DNA from: Bacteroidetes bacterium UBA6183
GTDB taxonomy: Bacteria > Bacteroidota > Bacteroidia > UKL13-3
NCBI GenBank assembly: GCA_002422865.1
Contig: DITN01000007.1
Span: 6,676 to 70,675, forward strand
Direction: 5' to 3'
DNA: 64,000 nucleotides
Translations under genes and position numbers: made by a program
The notes under the pieces: generated by a model
What the model was told of the DNA's origin: nothing
Databases searched by the model: none
The model's input: only the letters and a program-made list of their open reading frames with translations
Shown: positions 17,695-27,019 of the stretch, piece after piece
Position numbering within the stretch: position 1 is the first letter of the stretch
How the letters are laid out: each line of letters opens with the position of its first letter

Positions 17695-19224
17695 TTATTT
17701 ATTGATGGTGCTTAATGCATGCTGTAAACGAGCAAGTGTTACTTCTTTACCAAACAATTGTGCCATTTCAAAAATGGGTGGTCCGCCTGCTACACCGCTT
17801 AAACAAACGCGTAACAATTGTAAAAACTCTTTGTTGCTAACTCCGTTTTTTGATAATGCTTCGTTGTAATTCGCTTCAAATGATGCTGCATCAAAAGATT
17901 CGTTTCCTCTAACCAATTGAATCAAATCTTGCAGTACCAATGGGCTTTTATCATTCCAACGTTTGGTTATAACTGTTTCATCGTAGGTTGTTGGTGCAAC
18001 AAAAAAGTAACTTCCAATTTCCCACAATTCTTTAATAAAACTGATTTTTTCTTTTATCAAACCACATACTTTGGTAATGTATTCATCACTAAAGTTTAGG
18101 TTGTGTGCTGTTACATCTTTTTTAAGCGACTCGGCTAAAACTGCATCAGGGGTATGGCGAACATATTGTTGGTTAAACCACTTGGCTTTGTTTTGGTCAA
18201 ACTTTGCCCCCGATTTACTTACGCGGTCCAATGTAAATGCTTCAACCAATTCTTCGCGGCTGAAAATTTCTTGTGTAGTACCCGGATTCCAGCCTAAAAA
18301 TGCCAATAGGTTCATTACGGCTTCAGGTAAATATCCACTCTCACGGTAACCGCTGCTTACTTCACCGGTTGCCGGATCTTTCCACTCTAAAGGAAACACA
18401 GGGAACCCTAATCTATCTCCATCACGTTTACTTAATTTACCGTTACCTTCAGGTTTTAACAATAAAGGTAAATGTGCAAATTTTGGCATCACATCTTCCC
18501 AGCCTAAGTAGCGGTATAACAATACGTGAAGTGGGGCAGAAGGCAACCATTCTTCTCCACGAATAACGTGAGAGATGTTCATCAAATAATCATCAACCAC
18601 ATTAGCCAAATGGTAAGTTGGCATCCCATCACTTTTAAACAATACTTTATCGTCCATTTGAGCTGTGTTGATGTTTACCCAACCTCTTATCTCATCATGA
18701 AACTTCACATCTTCTTTTTTGGGTAATTTAATACGCACCACATATGGGTCACCGGCATCTAACCTGCGTTTTACTTCATCTTCAGGTAAAGTAAGTGAGT
18801 TTTTCATCGCCATACGTGTAATGGCATCATACTTACTATCTACATTACTGGCTTTTAAACGCTCACGCATGGCGTCTAATTCTTCAGCAGTATCAAAGGC
18901 ATAGTAGGCATAACCTGCATCAATAAGCTGCATCACATATTGGCGGTACATGGGTTTACGCTCGCTTTGGCGGTAAGGCGCGTGTGGTCCATCACCAAAA
19001 CCAATTCCTTCATCGGCAACAATACCAACCCACTTTAAAGCTTCAATAATATAATCTTCGGCACCCGGCACATAACGAGTTTGGTCGGTGTCTTCAATAC
19101 GAATTAAAAAATCACCGCCATGTTTTTTGGCGAATAAATAATTGTACAAGGCAGTGCGCACACCACCAATATGTAAAGCACCAGTCGGGCTGGGTGCAAA
19201 ACGAACTCTAACTCTTCTATCCAT
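17695..19224 (-). CDS. gltX: Glutamyl-tRNA synthetase
   Basis: Class I aminoacyl-tRNA synthetase of about 509 residues charging tRNA-Glu. Seen: RFAPSPTGALHIGG containing the HIGH-type motif, and KLSKR (with GD after it) as the KMSKS-type loop near the middle. I place the start at ATG 19224. The open frame can be extended five codons to a TTG at 19239, but that TTG is part of a promoter box at 19237-19244, so it cannot be translated from that promoter. The resulting leader is only a few bases. An unknown lipoprotein gene follows 11 bases downstream. Confidence 0.96.
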   Translation of the reverse strand: MDRRVRVRFAPSPTGALHIGGVRTALYNYLFAKKHGGDFLIRIEDTDQTRYVPGAEDYIIEALKWVGIVADEGIGFGDGPHAPYRQSERKPMYRQYVMQLIDAGYAYYAFDTAEELDAMRERLKASNVDSKYDAITRMAMKNSLTLPEDEVKRRLDAGDPYVVRIKLPKKEDVKFHDEIRGWVNINTAQMDDKVLFKSDGMPTYHLANVVDDYLMNISHVIRGEEWLPSAPLHVLLYRYLGWEDVMPKFAHLPLLLKPEGNGKLSKRDGDRLGFPVFPLEWKDPATGEVSSGYRESGYLPEAVMNLLAFLGWNPGTTQEIFSREELVEAFTLDRVSKSGAKFDQNKAKWFNQQYVRHTPDAVLAESLKKDVTAHNLNFSDEYITKVCGLIKEKISFIKELWEIGSYFFVAPTTYDETVITKRWNDKSPLVLQDLIQLVRGNESFDAASFEANYNEALSKNGVSNKEFLQLLRVCLSGVAGGPPIFEMAQLFGKEVTLARLQHALSTINK

Positions 19225-19236
19225 AATTAACGGGCG

Positions 19237-19244
19237 CAAAGATA
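19237..19244 (-). promoter_or_regulatory. gltX promoter -7 box (TATCTTTG)
   Basis: Read on the minus strand, TATCTTTG is a perfect TAnnTTTG box ending 12 bases before the gltX ATG. It fixes the start codon and implies a nearly leaderless message. Confidence 0.75.
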
Positions 19245-19389
19245 GAAATAATATGCAATTGAGGTAATGATTATGATGCTAATAAGCTATGGTTCAAAAT
19301 TTAACCAATGCTACTGTGTTATTTGGTAAGAGGTTCAGCATAATGTTCAGTAAATCAATGGTTAAGTGTGGATTTTCTGTGTGCTTTTA

Positions 19390-20094
19390 TCAAAGAGCTG
19401 AATGATCGGCAAAACTATAATAATCCTTTTCGGCAATAATAATGTGGTCCATTACATGCACATCAATCAATTTGCCTGAATCTACCAACCTCCTGGTTAA
19501 GCGCTTATCTTCATCGCTTGGCGTTGTACTACCGGATGGATGGTTGTGGCACAACAAAATGTTTGAAGCGAGTAAATCAACCGCATGTTTAAAAATAACT
19601 TTAGGGTCGGCCACCGTTCCCGAAACACCACCTTCACTGATGCGTTTCACTTCTATTAAACGGTTACTTCTGTTCATGTAGGCTACCCAGAACTCTTCAA
19701 TGGGGCTATCGGCTAAGATGGGATGGAAATAGGCAAAAGCCTGTGCACTTGATTTAATAAAAATATGGTCTGATTTGGCTTCGGCAAGGTTTCTTCTTCG
19801 GCCTAACTCCATAGCGGTTGCAATGGTTATGGCTTTTGCCTCGCCAATACCTTTTATTTTTTGCAGGTCTTTAAACTTCAGTTTGCCTAGTTCCACCAAG
19901 TTATTATTGGTAAGTGCTAAAATACGTTTGGCTAAATCAACAGCACTTTCTTCTCGTGTTCCGGTTGAAATAAGTATGGCCAGTAACTCAGCGTCTGATA
20001 AGGCATTGAATCCTTTGGTCATCACTTTTTCACGCGGACGGTCATCTTCTGCCCATTGTTTAATGGCAGTAAATCGGGGTGTTTCCTCGCTCAT
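19390..20094 (-). CDS. radC: RadC family JAB/JAMM domain protein
   Basis: 234 residues: an N-terminal helix-hairpin-helix region (about 40-90, with LQKIKGIGEAKA) and a C-terminal JAB1/MPN-like domain carrying the metal motif HNHPSGSTTPSDED (His, His, then Asp), all ligands intact. The family is named after an old DNA-repair assignment that has been withdrawn for E. coli; its biochemical role is still unclear, so DNA-linked metalloprotein is as far as I go. Located between metG (upstream on this strand) and gltX, with separate spacing on both sides. Confidence 0.9.
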   Translation of the reverse strand: MSEETPRFTAIKQWAEDDRPREKVMTKGFNALSDAELLAILISTGTREESAVDLAKRILALTNNNLVELGKLKFKDLQKIKGIGEAKAITIATAMELGRRRNLAEAKSDHIFIKSSAQAFAYFHPILADSPIEEFWVAYMNRSNRLIEVKRISEGGVSGTVADPKVIFKHAVDLLASNILLCHNHPSGSTTPSDEDKRLTRRLVDSGKLIDVHVMDHIIIAEKDYYSFADHSAL

Positions 20095-20125
20095 GGTAAA
20101 TGGTTTTTGGTTATACTAAAATAAA

Positions 20126-20156
20126 AAACCTCATGCACATTTTATGCATGAGGTTT
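20126..20156 (-). terminator. Rho-independent terminator of metG
   Basis: Arms AAACCTCATGCA and TGCATGAGGTTT with a seven-base loop, 22 bases after the metG stop; an A-run on the plus strand gives the U-run of the minus transcript. Confidence 0.88.
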
Positions 20157-20177
20157 AAATTTTATTTGGGTTGATTA

Positions 20178-22280
20178 CTATTTCACCGCACTTCCAGGTT
20201 CAATATCTTTCTCAGGGCCTACACTGTACAATTTACCAAAATCGTTTCCGGCCATCAACAACATACCTTGGCTTTCAATACCACGAATTTTTCGTGGTGC
20301 TAAATTAGCTACTACGGTTACCAATTTGCCCACCAATTCTTCCGGTTGGTAATACTCGGCAATACCACTTAAAATGGTGCGTTGCTCAAATCCTAAATCA
20401 ACCGTTAGTTTTAATAATTTGTCGGCTTTAGGTACACGCTCTGCTGTTAAAACTTTGCCTACACGCAAATCAATTTTATCAAAATCATCGTAAACAATAT
20501 CGGCCTTTACCGGCTGTAATTGGTTGGTTTCGCTATTTTCTGAAGTTAAAGCCGCTTGTTTTTGCGAGTTTTCATTTTCTGTTTTAATACGTTGCAAACG
20601 GTCTAACTGAATTTGAATTTCTGCATCTTCAACTTGTTTGTATAAAATTTCTGGTTTGCCCAATTGATGCCCGCTTGCAAGTAAATTTTCGTTAAACAAA
20701 CTACTCCAATGCAATTGTGGTGCGTTTAACATGGCCTTTAGTGTGGTAGCCGTATGTGGCAAAAATGGTTCTGCTGCAATAGCCAACTTCGCACAAATTT
20801 GAAGTGCATCAAACATGATAGCCTTTACACTTTCTTCATCCGTTTTTACCAATTTCCAAGGCTCAGTATCGGCTAAATACTTATTACCGGCACGTGCAGC
20901 ATTTATAAACTCGGCTTGTGCATCACGCAACTTCACTGCATCTAAATTTTCACGCATTTGGTGTAAACTTTGTGCAATGCCATCAAAACAAAGTGTGCGT
21001 GCAGCAACTAGTTTTTCATCTGTAAGGTCTTGGTTAACGGCCGGTATCACTCCTTGATAATATTTATCACTTAATACCAAAACGCGGTTTACAAAATTTC
21101 CGAAAATACTTACCAACTCACTGTTTACGCGTGTTTGATAATCTTTCCAAGTAAATTCACTGTCTTTTGTTTCAGGAGCAATACTGGTTAACACATAACG
21201 CAATTCATCTTGTCTGTTCGGGAAATCAACCAAGTACTCATGTAACCAAACTGCCCAATTGCGTGAGGTAGATATTTTATCACCTTCTAAATTTAAAAAC
21301 TCGTTTGCCGGAACATTAGTTGGTAAAATGTAATTACCATGTGTCATCAACATCATCGGGAAAATGATGGCATGAAACACAATGTTATCTTTACCAATAA
21401 AATGAACCAAAGCAGTTTCATCATCTTGCCAATATTTCTCCCACTCGTTGCCGCCCTTAAAAAACTCTTTAGTTGCGCTGATGTAACCAATAGGTGCATC
21501 AAACCAAACATACAATACTTTGCCATCTGCGCCTTCAACCGGAACCGGAACACCCCAATCTAAATCGCGTGTCATGGCACGTGGTTGTAAACCTTCGTTT
21601 AACCAACTTTGGCATTGACCTTTAATGTTGCTTTTCCAACCATCAAAGCGTTTAATGTAATTTTGAAACTGTTCGCTTTGTTGGATATCACCCATAGGTA
21701 AAAACCAGTTTTTGGTTTCCTTTAACACGGGTACAGCACCACTTAAGGCTGATTTTGGGTTGATTAAATCTGTAGGGTTAAGTGAGGTTCCGCACTTCTC
21801 GCATTGGTCGCCATAAGCACTTGGATTGCCGCAGCGCGGGCATGTTCCGGTAATGTACCTGTCTGCTAAAAACTGTTTGGCTTCATCATCATAATATTGT
21901 TGGGTGGTTTCTTCTTTAAAAATGCCTTTATCGTACAAGGTTTTAAAAAATGCTTGTGCCGTTTCGTGGTGAGTTTTTGATGAAGTACGGCCATAGTAGC
22001 TGAAATCAATGCCAAAATCCTTGAAGGCATTTTTCATGATGCCATCATATTTATCAACTACTTGTTGCGGTGTAATACCTTCCTTTTTTGCTTTAATGGT
22101 AATAGGCACACCATGCTCGTCACTACCGCATATAAATACCACATCTTTACCTTGTGCTTTAAGGTAACGTACATAAATATCGGCAGGTAAATAACAGCCC
22201 GCTAAGTGGCCAATATGAACAGGTCCGTTTGCATAAGGCAATGCGGCTGTAACTAAATAACGTTTGGGTTCTTTACTCAT
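20178..22280 (-). CDS. metG: Methionyl-tRNA synthetase with C-terminal tRNA-binding domain
   Basis: 700 residues. N-terminal class I catalytic core with [11 protein letters not shown], a zinc finger CPRCGNPS...CEKCG (about 145-165), the catalytic loop as KISTSR, an anticodon-binding helical domain, a Gln/Glu/Asn-rich linker (about 555-590), and a C-terminal EMAP/Trbp111-type tRNA-binding domain (about 600-700, with [11 protein letters not shown]). This is the long, usually dimeric, zinc-containing form. It charges both initiator and elongator tRNA-Met in the cytoplasm. Monocistronic by its own terminator. Confidence 0.97.
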   Translation of the reverse strand: MSKEPKRYLVTAALPYANGPVHIGHLAGCYLPADIYVRYLKAQGKDVVFICGSDEHGVPITIKAKKEGITPQQVVDKYDGIMKNAFKDFGIDFSYYGRTSSKTHHETAQAFFKTLYDKGIFKEETTQQYYDDEAKQFLADRYITGTCPRCGNPSAYGDQCEKCGTSLNPTDLINPKSALSGAVPVLKETKNWFLPMGDIQQSEQFQNYIKRFDGWKSNIKGQCQSWLNEGLQPRAMTRDLDWGVPVPVEGADGKVLYVWFDAPIGYISATKEFFKGGNEWEKYWQDDETALVHFIGKDNIVFHAIIFPMMLMTHGNYILPTNVPANEFLNLEGDKISTSRNWAVWLHEYLVDFPNRQDELRYVLTSIAPETKDSEFTWKDYQTRVNSELVSIFGNFVNRVLVLSDKYYQGVIPAVNQDLTDEKLVAARTLCFDGIAQSLHQMRENLDAVKLRDAQAEFINAARAGNKYLADTEPWKLVKTDEESVKAIMFDALQICAKLAIAAEPFLPHTATTLKAMLNAPQLHWSSLFNENLLASGHQLGKPEILYKQVEDAEIQIQLDRLQRIKTENENSQKQAALTSENSETNQLQPVKADIVYDDFDKIDLRVGKVLTAERVPKADKLLKLTVDLGFEQRTILSGIAEYYQPEELVGKLVTVVANLAPRKIRGIESQGMLLMAGNDFGKLYSVGPEKDIEPGSAVK

Positions 22281-22346
22281 AAAATCGGTTGCAAATTACA
22301 TCAATTTGCCCGAAGTATGAAATGAAGTATTTTGTAACAACAAGGC

Positions 22347-23780
22347 CTAGCTTGGCGTCTCTGATTTGATTACTTTTTTCTGGAATCCTGCACGTGTCAT
22401 ATCGCCCCAAGCTTGTTTACCTTTAAACTTATCCAAGTTGCCTTTTAATCCCCACCAAACCGTACGTGGATGATAAATTAAAGGTTCAACCATAGCGGTA
22501 CCAATAAGTTTTAAAATATCGGAGTGCTTTTTATATTGGCGGTAACTAAACTCTTCAAACACCAAAGCCAGTATAGAAATGGTGATGGCGAAGAAGTACA
22601 CCGTAGCAAACAATATTAAGAAAAAGTGCCAATTGCTATAACCTAAAAATACCAAAAATAGGAAATACAACAATCCGAAAAATTCTATAATAGGGGCAAG
22701 CCATTCAAAAAACATCCAAAATGGATAACTTAATACACCTAACAAACCGTACTTTGGGTTCATAAATAAACTCTTGTGCATCCACAAGGTTTCCATGGTT
22801 CCGCGCATCCAACGGTTTCTTTGTCGGCCTAAAATTTTGTAATCTGCAGGTGCTTCAGTCCAACACAAAGGATCAGGGATATAAACTACTTTATAGGGTT
22901 TTTTATTATCGCTCATGTATCGCCTCATTCGCACCACAAGTTCCATGTCTTCTCCTACGGTATTGTGGTTATATCCACCACATGCAACAACTATTTTTTT
23001 ATCAAAAAAACCTAACGCACCACTAATTAATAACAATCCGTTTAGTTTACTCCAAGCCATGCGGCCCATTAAAAATGCGCGTAAATATTCTACTACTTGA
23101 AAACGCGGAATTATACTTTCTGGAATCTTAGCGTGCAATAATCTGCCATCTTCTATTACGCAAGAGTTTGCAATACGAATCACACCACCTGTGGCAATCA
23201 CATGGTCTTTTTCTTCCATAAATGGTTTCACCATTTTTAAAATAGCATCTTGCTCAATAATACAATCAACATCAATACAGGTAATCAAATCGTATTGCGA
23301 AATATTAATTCCCGCGTTTAACGCATCTGCTTTACCACCATTTTCTTTATCTACTACTACCAGTTTTCGGTGTGCTTTGTTGGTTGATTTATAAACACCT
23401 CTGATGTGTTTACAAGGTATCTGGTCGTTTACAAAAAAATCAACTTTCTTTAAATTGTAAGCATCAATCATGGTTTGCATGGTGGTATCCTTGCTACCAT
23501 CATTAACAATAATAATTTCAAAATTATTGTAGTGTATACTCATCAACGAGCGGATATTTTCTACAATGGTTTTTTCTTCGTTGTAAGCAGGGGCAATAAG
23601 AGAAACAGAAGGAGCGTAGGGCGAAGTAAGTGTTACGTTATGATCTACAAATTTATTTTTACGTAAATATAGGTGCAATGCACGGGCACTTAATATTGCC
23701 AATATAACATATGCCATACTTACTGATATAGCATAAAAAAATATGGCGGTGTTTAAAATCTCAATAACTTGATGCAACAT
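22347..23780 (-). CDS. Membrane processive family 2 glycosyltransferase (PgaC/IcaA-like)
   Basis: 477 residues. An N-terminal membrane helix (about 10-35), a cytosolic GT2 domain from about 50 to 340 with APAYNEEKTI, NDGSKD, CIDVDCII (DxD) and the processive-synthase QRNRWMRGT (QxxRW), then three or four C-terminal helices (about 340-425). This is the layout of cellulose/hyaluronan/poly-N-acetylglucosamine synthases, which polymerise and extrude a polysaccharide across the inner membrane. The product cannot be read from the sequence. It is the last gene of a six-gene minus-strand cluster that also carries a YaiO barrel and an LtaS-like transferase; six bases separate it from the HEAT gene. 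Confidence 0.88.
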   Translation of the reverse strand: MLHQVIEILNTAIFFYAISVSMAYVILAILSARALHLYLRKNKFVDHNVTLTSPYAPSVSLIAPAYNEEKTIVENIRSLMSIHYNNFEIIIVNDGSKDTTMQTMIDAYNLKKVDFFVNDQIPCKHIRGVYKSTNKAHRKLVVVDKENGGKADALNAGINISQYDLITCIDVDCIIEQDAILKMVKPFMEEKDHVIATGGVIRIANSCVIEDGRLLHAKIPESIIPRFQVVEYLRAFLMGRMAWSKLNGLLLISGALGFFDKKIVVACGGYNHNTVGEDMELVVRMRRYMSDNKKPYKVVYIPDPLCWTEAPADYKILGRQRNRWMRGTMETLWMHKSLFMNPKYGLLGVLSYPFWMFFEWLAPIIEFFGLLYFLFLVFLGYSNWHFFLILFATVYFFAITISILALVFEEFSYRQYKKHSDILKLIGTAMVEPLIYHPRTVWWGLKGNLDKFKGKQAWGDMTRAGFQKKVIKSETPS

Positions 23781-23786
23781 AGTTTG

Positions 23787-24995
23787 CTAAATCCTTTCAT
23801 CTAATAAATGTTTGCAAATATCTCCAACACCATAAAGCATGGAGTTGGTTTGGTCTTTGAGCACCTGAATGCCTTCATCACCTAATAATCGAAGTGCTTT
23901 ACCTGCTTCCATGGCAATACTAATTTCATTTTGAACCAATTGTTGTTGTAAAAAAGGAACAAGTTCATGTGTGCCGCATTTACCTAATGCTGTAAGTATT
24001 TTCCTTTTAATAGGTATTGTTGCATTGCGGTATACCTTAAGCAGCATGGGTTGTGATTCTGTTGCAGCAAACTCTCCAAGTGTTCTAGCGGCCTCACCAA
24101 CAATATTCTGTGATTTGTGATTGAGTAGTTCAGTCAAATCAGGTATACTTTCAAATTGATCGTATTGTAAAGTCATTTTGATGCAAAACTCTACAATACT
24201 GTTATTTTTAGAGTTGAACCAACGACTAAAAAGGGGTAATCTTTCTCTGTCAATTGTATCAATGATTTTTGATAGATTAATTTGATGCCATTCTGTAAGG
24301 TGATTTTTGTCTTTTCCTAAAAAAGAAAAAGGATCATCGTTTTCCATAGCAATAGTAGCTACTTGAGCTTCTAATCTTAAAATTTGATTTTCATGAAAGG
24401 TTCTGCTCTTAATTTTTTTCTTGGCCTCAATTATATTTAGTTGGGCCAATTCTTTAATAGCATTTGCTTGAGTACCCCAATCTGGTGAGTTAAGTTCACG
24501 CATAGCTTCTTTATCAAGTTTTAAATCAATGTATAAGTTACGAAGCACATCAGCAGCAGTACCTGCAAAGTTCTTATGCAATAAAACAATGTGGTCGCGT
24601 AAATACTTTTTGTTGATACGTTTGCGTAAATATCTTTTTTTGAAATGCTCAACAACACGTTTTTTTGACGATTTCCATTCGTCTGTTTGCATTTCGTCCT
24701 CATCATTAAAAATAATACCCGTTAGTAATAACTCATATTTTTCTTTGATATCTTTTCGGTAAGCATCTTCATTTCTATGCTTGCTTCTGGCAATCATTAA
24801 TGTGGTAAAGAAGCCTAAAAAAAACAAACTAAATATGATAAGCAAAACAGTACAAACTCTGATTAGAATCTCTGTTGAGTTTAACTGGGTGCTTAGTAGT
24901 TTAATAATGCCCTCCCAATTTATATTTTGCGCAACAGCTACATTACCCCATGTAAGGAGTATGAACAGTAAATAGATATATTTTCTTTTAATCAC
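23787..24995 (-). CDS. Membrane-anchored HEAT-repeat protein
   Basis: 402 residues. A signal-like helix at about 5-22, a second hydrophobic segment at about 42-70, then a basic cytosolic region (KKRVVEHFKKRYLRKR) and, from about 165, repeated helical pairs of HEAT/PBS type (for example IVGEAARTLGEFA, KRKILTALGKCG, SIAMEAGKALRLLG). HEAT solenoids bind proteins, so a scaffold or regulator of the neighbouring synthase is a reasonable inference. It overlaps the receiver gene by four bases and precedes the glycosyltransferase by six, so its stoichiometry is tied to both. No enzymatic motif. Confidence 0.82.
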   Translation of the reverse strand: MIKRKYIYLLFILLTWGNVAVAQNINWEGIIKLLSTQLNSTEILIRVCTVLLIIFSLFFLGFFTTLMIARSKHRNEDAYRKDIKEKYELLLTGIIFNDEDEMQTDEWKSSKKRVVEHFKKRYLRKRINKKYLRDHIVLLHKNFAGTAADVLRNLYIDLKLDKEAMRELNSPDWGTQANAIKELAQLNIIEAKKKIKSRTFHENQILRLEAQVATIAMENDDPFSFLGKDKNHLTEWHQINLSKIIDTIDRERLPLFSRWFNSKNNSIVEFCIKMTLQYDQFESIPDLTELLNHKSQNIVGEAARTLGEFAATESQPMLLKVYRNATIPIKRKILTALGKCGTHELVPFLQQQLVQNEISIAMEAGKALRLLGDEGIQVLKDQTNSMLYGVGDICKHLLDERI

Positions 24996-25351
24996 TTATT
25001 TAATAAACGTTTTACGCGTACAGAAAGTTCATTAGGGCTGAATGGCTTGGTCATATAGTCATCGGCACCCAAGTTGAAGGCGTCTAAAACTACATGTTCT
25101 AAACCAATATTGGAAAGCACAATGATGGGTGTTTCTTTACTCACAGATTTAAGTTTACTCACCACCTCTAGCCCATTATTGTATGGTAACATCAAATCTG
25201 TTAACACCAAATCAAATGTTCCATTTTCTATCGCTTGTATACCTTGTCTACCGTCTGCACATGGTGTAACTTGATAGCCGTCTTTTTTTAAACGGAATTC
25301 AAGTGATTTTCTCACCAAATCTTCATCTTCAATTACTAAAACTTTTTTCAT
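24992..25351 (-). CDS. Single-domain response regulator
   Basis: 119 residues, a receiver domain only. Acidic pocket E8/D9, phospho-acceptor Asp52 in LVLTDLMLP, Ser80 and Lys102 (MTKPF) complete the conserved set, so it should be phosphorylatable. With no output domain it probably works by protein contact, for example with the HEAT protein (four-base overlap) or as a phosphate carrier with the Hpt protein encoded two bases upstream. Lying inside a polysaccharide gene cluster, a role in post-translational control of synthesis is the natural inference; no direct proof. Confidence 0.92.
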   Translation of the reverse strand: MKKVLVIEDEDLVRKSLEFRLKKDGYQVTPCADGRQGIQAIENGTFDLVLTDLMLPYNNGLEVVSKLKSVSKETPIIVLSNIGLEHVVLDAFNLGADDYMTKPFSPNELSVRVKRLLNK

Positions 25352-25353
25352 GC

Positions 25354-25713
25354 TTATGCATTTAAGGTTTTAAGTTCTTCATCTAATTCTAACACAACTT
25401 GATTGTATATTGGTAATACTTTATTTACTTCTACTTCAATTTTATTACTGTCTTCACCCATTTTTGCCATTTGTTCAATTACACCTGTTAAGGTTGCCAA
25501 CTCAATTGCACCAACAATATGAAAAGATGAATGCAATTTATGGGAGAAAAACCTCACATCCTCTTTGCTTCCATTGTCCATGGCATTGGTTAACTCTTTT
25601 ATGTATGCCGGTAATTTATCCTTGCAATCTATTATCATTTCAATAACAAATTGTTTGTCACCACCCGACATCTCTGTGAGATATGCCATGTTTATGTGTT
25701 TATATTTATTCAT
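25354..25713 (-). CDS. Histidine phosphotransfer (Hpt) protein
   Basis: 119 residues from ATG 25713. This start leaves ten bases after the YaiO stop; the open frame continues 25 codons upstream into the YaiO gene, which I consider read-through of a shadow frame. The helical domain holds the Hpt signature FSHKLHSSFHIVGA with phospho-acceptor His58 and conserved Lys59, Ser and Gly. Hpt proteins shuttle phosphate between receivers of hybrid kinases and final response regulators. The partner receiver is encoded two bases downstream; a hybrid kinase is encoded about 6 kb away at 31422. Confidence 0.85.
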   Translation of the reverse strand: MNKYKHINMAYLTEMSGGDKQFVIEMIIDCKDKLPAYIKELTNAMDNGSKEDVRFFSHKLHSSFHIVGAIELATLTGVIEQMAKMGEDSNKIEVEVNKVLPIYNQVVLELDEELKTLNA

Positions 25714-25723
25714 TGGTGTAGTT

Positions 25724-26986
25724 TTAAAACCTATATCTGTAACTAATGCCACCACTGTAGGTGTTGTAAAATTGGCTTGATAGTCCAATTTTTAGTTCTT
25801 GGTATCGGTAATCAAAATCGGCAATTATTATGTGTTTAAAGTTAAATGTTTTTGATATCATTAACCCCAATCTATATGATTCCAAAAAATAAATACTGGT
25901 TCTTCGCTCTTCCGTAACACCGGTTCCGGTTAAAAAAATCCTTTGATCGGGCGAAAAACCGGCTCCAACTGTTAGTCCAATAAAATTATCTGCATCTAGG
26001 GTGTACTTTCTTAAATTTAATATACCCGATTGTGAAACTTTTTTGGTTACTTCATCAGGTGTTATAAATGGTCTGAAAATAATGGCGTAGTTGCCTAAGT
26101 ATTTAGTCAATGAACCGGTTATAATGTATACCCTACTATTGGTACCGAAATCCATATATCGGCCGCCAATAGAACCTTCGAAACCACGTGGTATCTTGTG
26201 GTAAAGCTCTAACCCCAACCTATGACGTGGGAATACATCATAAATGGAAAATCCATAATTGACATATAAATAGGCATTCTTCGATACAGTAGGATACATG
26301 TCTATTTCCGGCTGAAATCCGGTTGACTGATCACGTTGGTTGTAATTAATTCTTAATATAATTGAGTTTTTAGGCGATTTATGTCCGAACTGAACGAAAT
26401 GGTACATCAGTAATCTATCGAGCCCGGCAAAGTACTCGGCAGTAAAGCCGTATCCTGTATTACTTAAAGCGCTTGCTTTGTATAGTTTATCCTCCAATGG
26501 TTTGCATCCGGTACATGAAGTATCTATTTGTTTAATAGCACGCAGTGTATTTCGTGCGTCCTCAAATCTACTTAAATCAATTAATGCCCTAACGCGCTTG
26601 AGCATCAAATCTGTATTTTTGGGATGATAAAGGATACCGCTATCAGCTGCAATTAAGGATTTGTTGTATAAATCGTCCCAATATTCAACATCAGACAAAG
26701 CACCCCATGTTTCAGCATTGCTGCTGTCATAAACCAACACTTTGTAATATTCTAAACGTGCAGAGTCTCTCTTGCTATCCCATGCATAAGTACGCCCTTT
26801 TAACAAGCGTACATCAGTGTATTCAGGACTTTTGTTTAAAATGCTATCACAAATTATTCTGGCTTTTTCTCGCTCACCATTAAACGCAAAGTTTTTAGCC
26901 ACACCAAACAAAGAGTCAACCTGAGCCCAAGTTGTAGAAAACAACATGACCATCAATAAATTTATAAGGATTACTCTTTTACTCAT
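25724..26986 (-). CDS. YaiO-family outer-membrane beta barrel with N-terminal TPR region
   Basis: 420 residues with a signal peptide (cleavage after TWAQ about residue 22). Residues 25-165 are helical and TPR-like, including a CTGC pair of cysteines; from about 180 the protein is all beta (TGYGFTAEYF, RLGLELYHKIP, GSIGGRYMDFG, ISYRYRF at the end), matching the YaiO barrel family. The TPR-plus-barrel layout is like that of PgaA/BcsC-type exopolysaccharide exporters, scaled down. It may be the outer-membrane exit of a polysaccharide made by the GT2 downstream. It ends in a Phe after alternating aromatic residues, the usual barrel-assembly signal. Confidence 0.8.
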   Translation of the reverse strand: MSKRVILINLLMVMLFSTTWAQVDSLFGVAKNFAFNGEREKARIICDSILNKSPEYTDVRLLKGRTYAWDSKRDSARLEYYKVLVYDSSNAETWGALSDVEYWDDLYNKSLIAADSGILYHPKNTDLMLKRVRALIDLSRFEDARNTLRAIKQIDTSCTGCKPLEDKLYKASALSNTGYGFTAEYFAGLDRLLMYHFVQFGHKSPKNSIILRINYNQRDQSTGFQPEIDMYPTVSKNAYLYVNYGFSIYDVFPRHRLGLELYHKIPRGFEGSIGGRYMDFGTNSRVYIITGSLTKYLGNYAIIFRPFITPDEVTKKVSQSGILNLRKYTLDADNFIGLTVGAGFSPDQRIFLTGTGVTEERRTSIYFLESYRLGLMISKTFNFKHIIIADFDYRYQELKIGLSSQFYNTYSGGISYRYRF

Positions 26987-27019
26987 TTTTAGGTGTTCAA
27001 TTTACGTAAAAGCATAAAA

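Noticed and set aside
25714..25788. Longer Hpt protein starting at 25788
   Set aside because: This would lie inside the YaiO gene; ATG 25713 gives a clean start.
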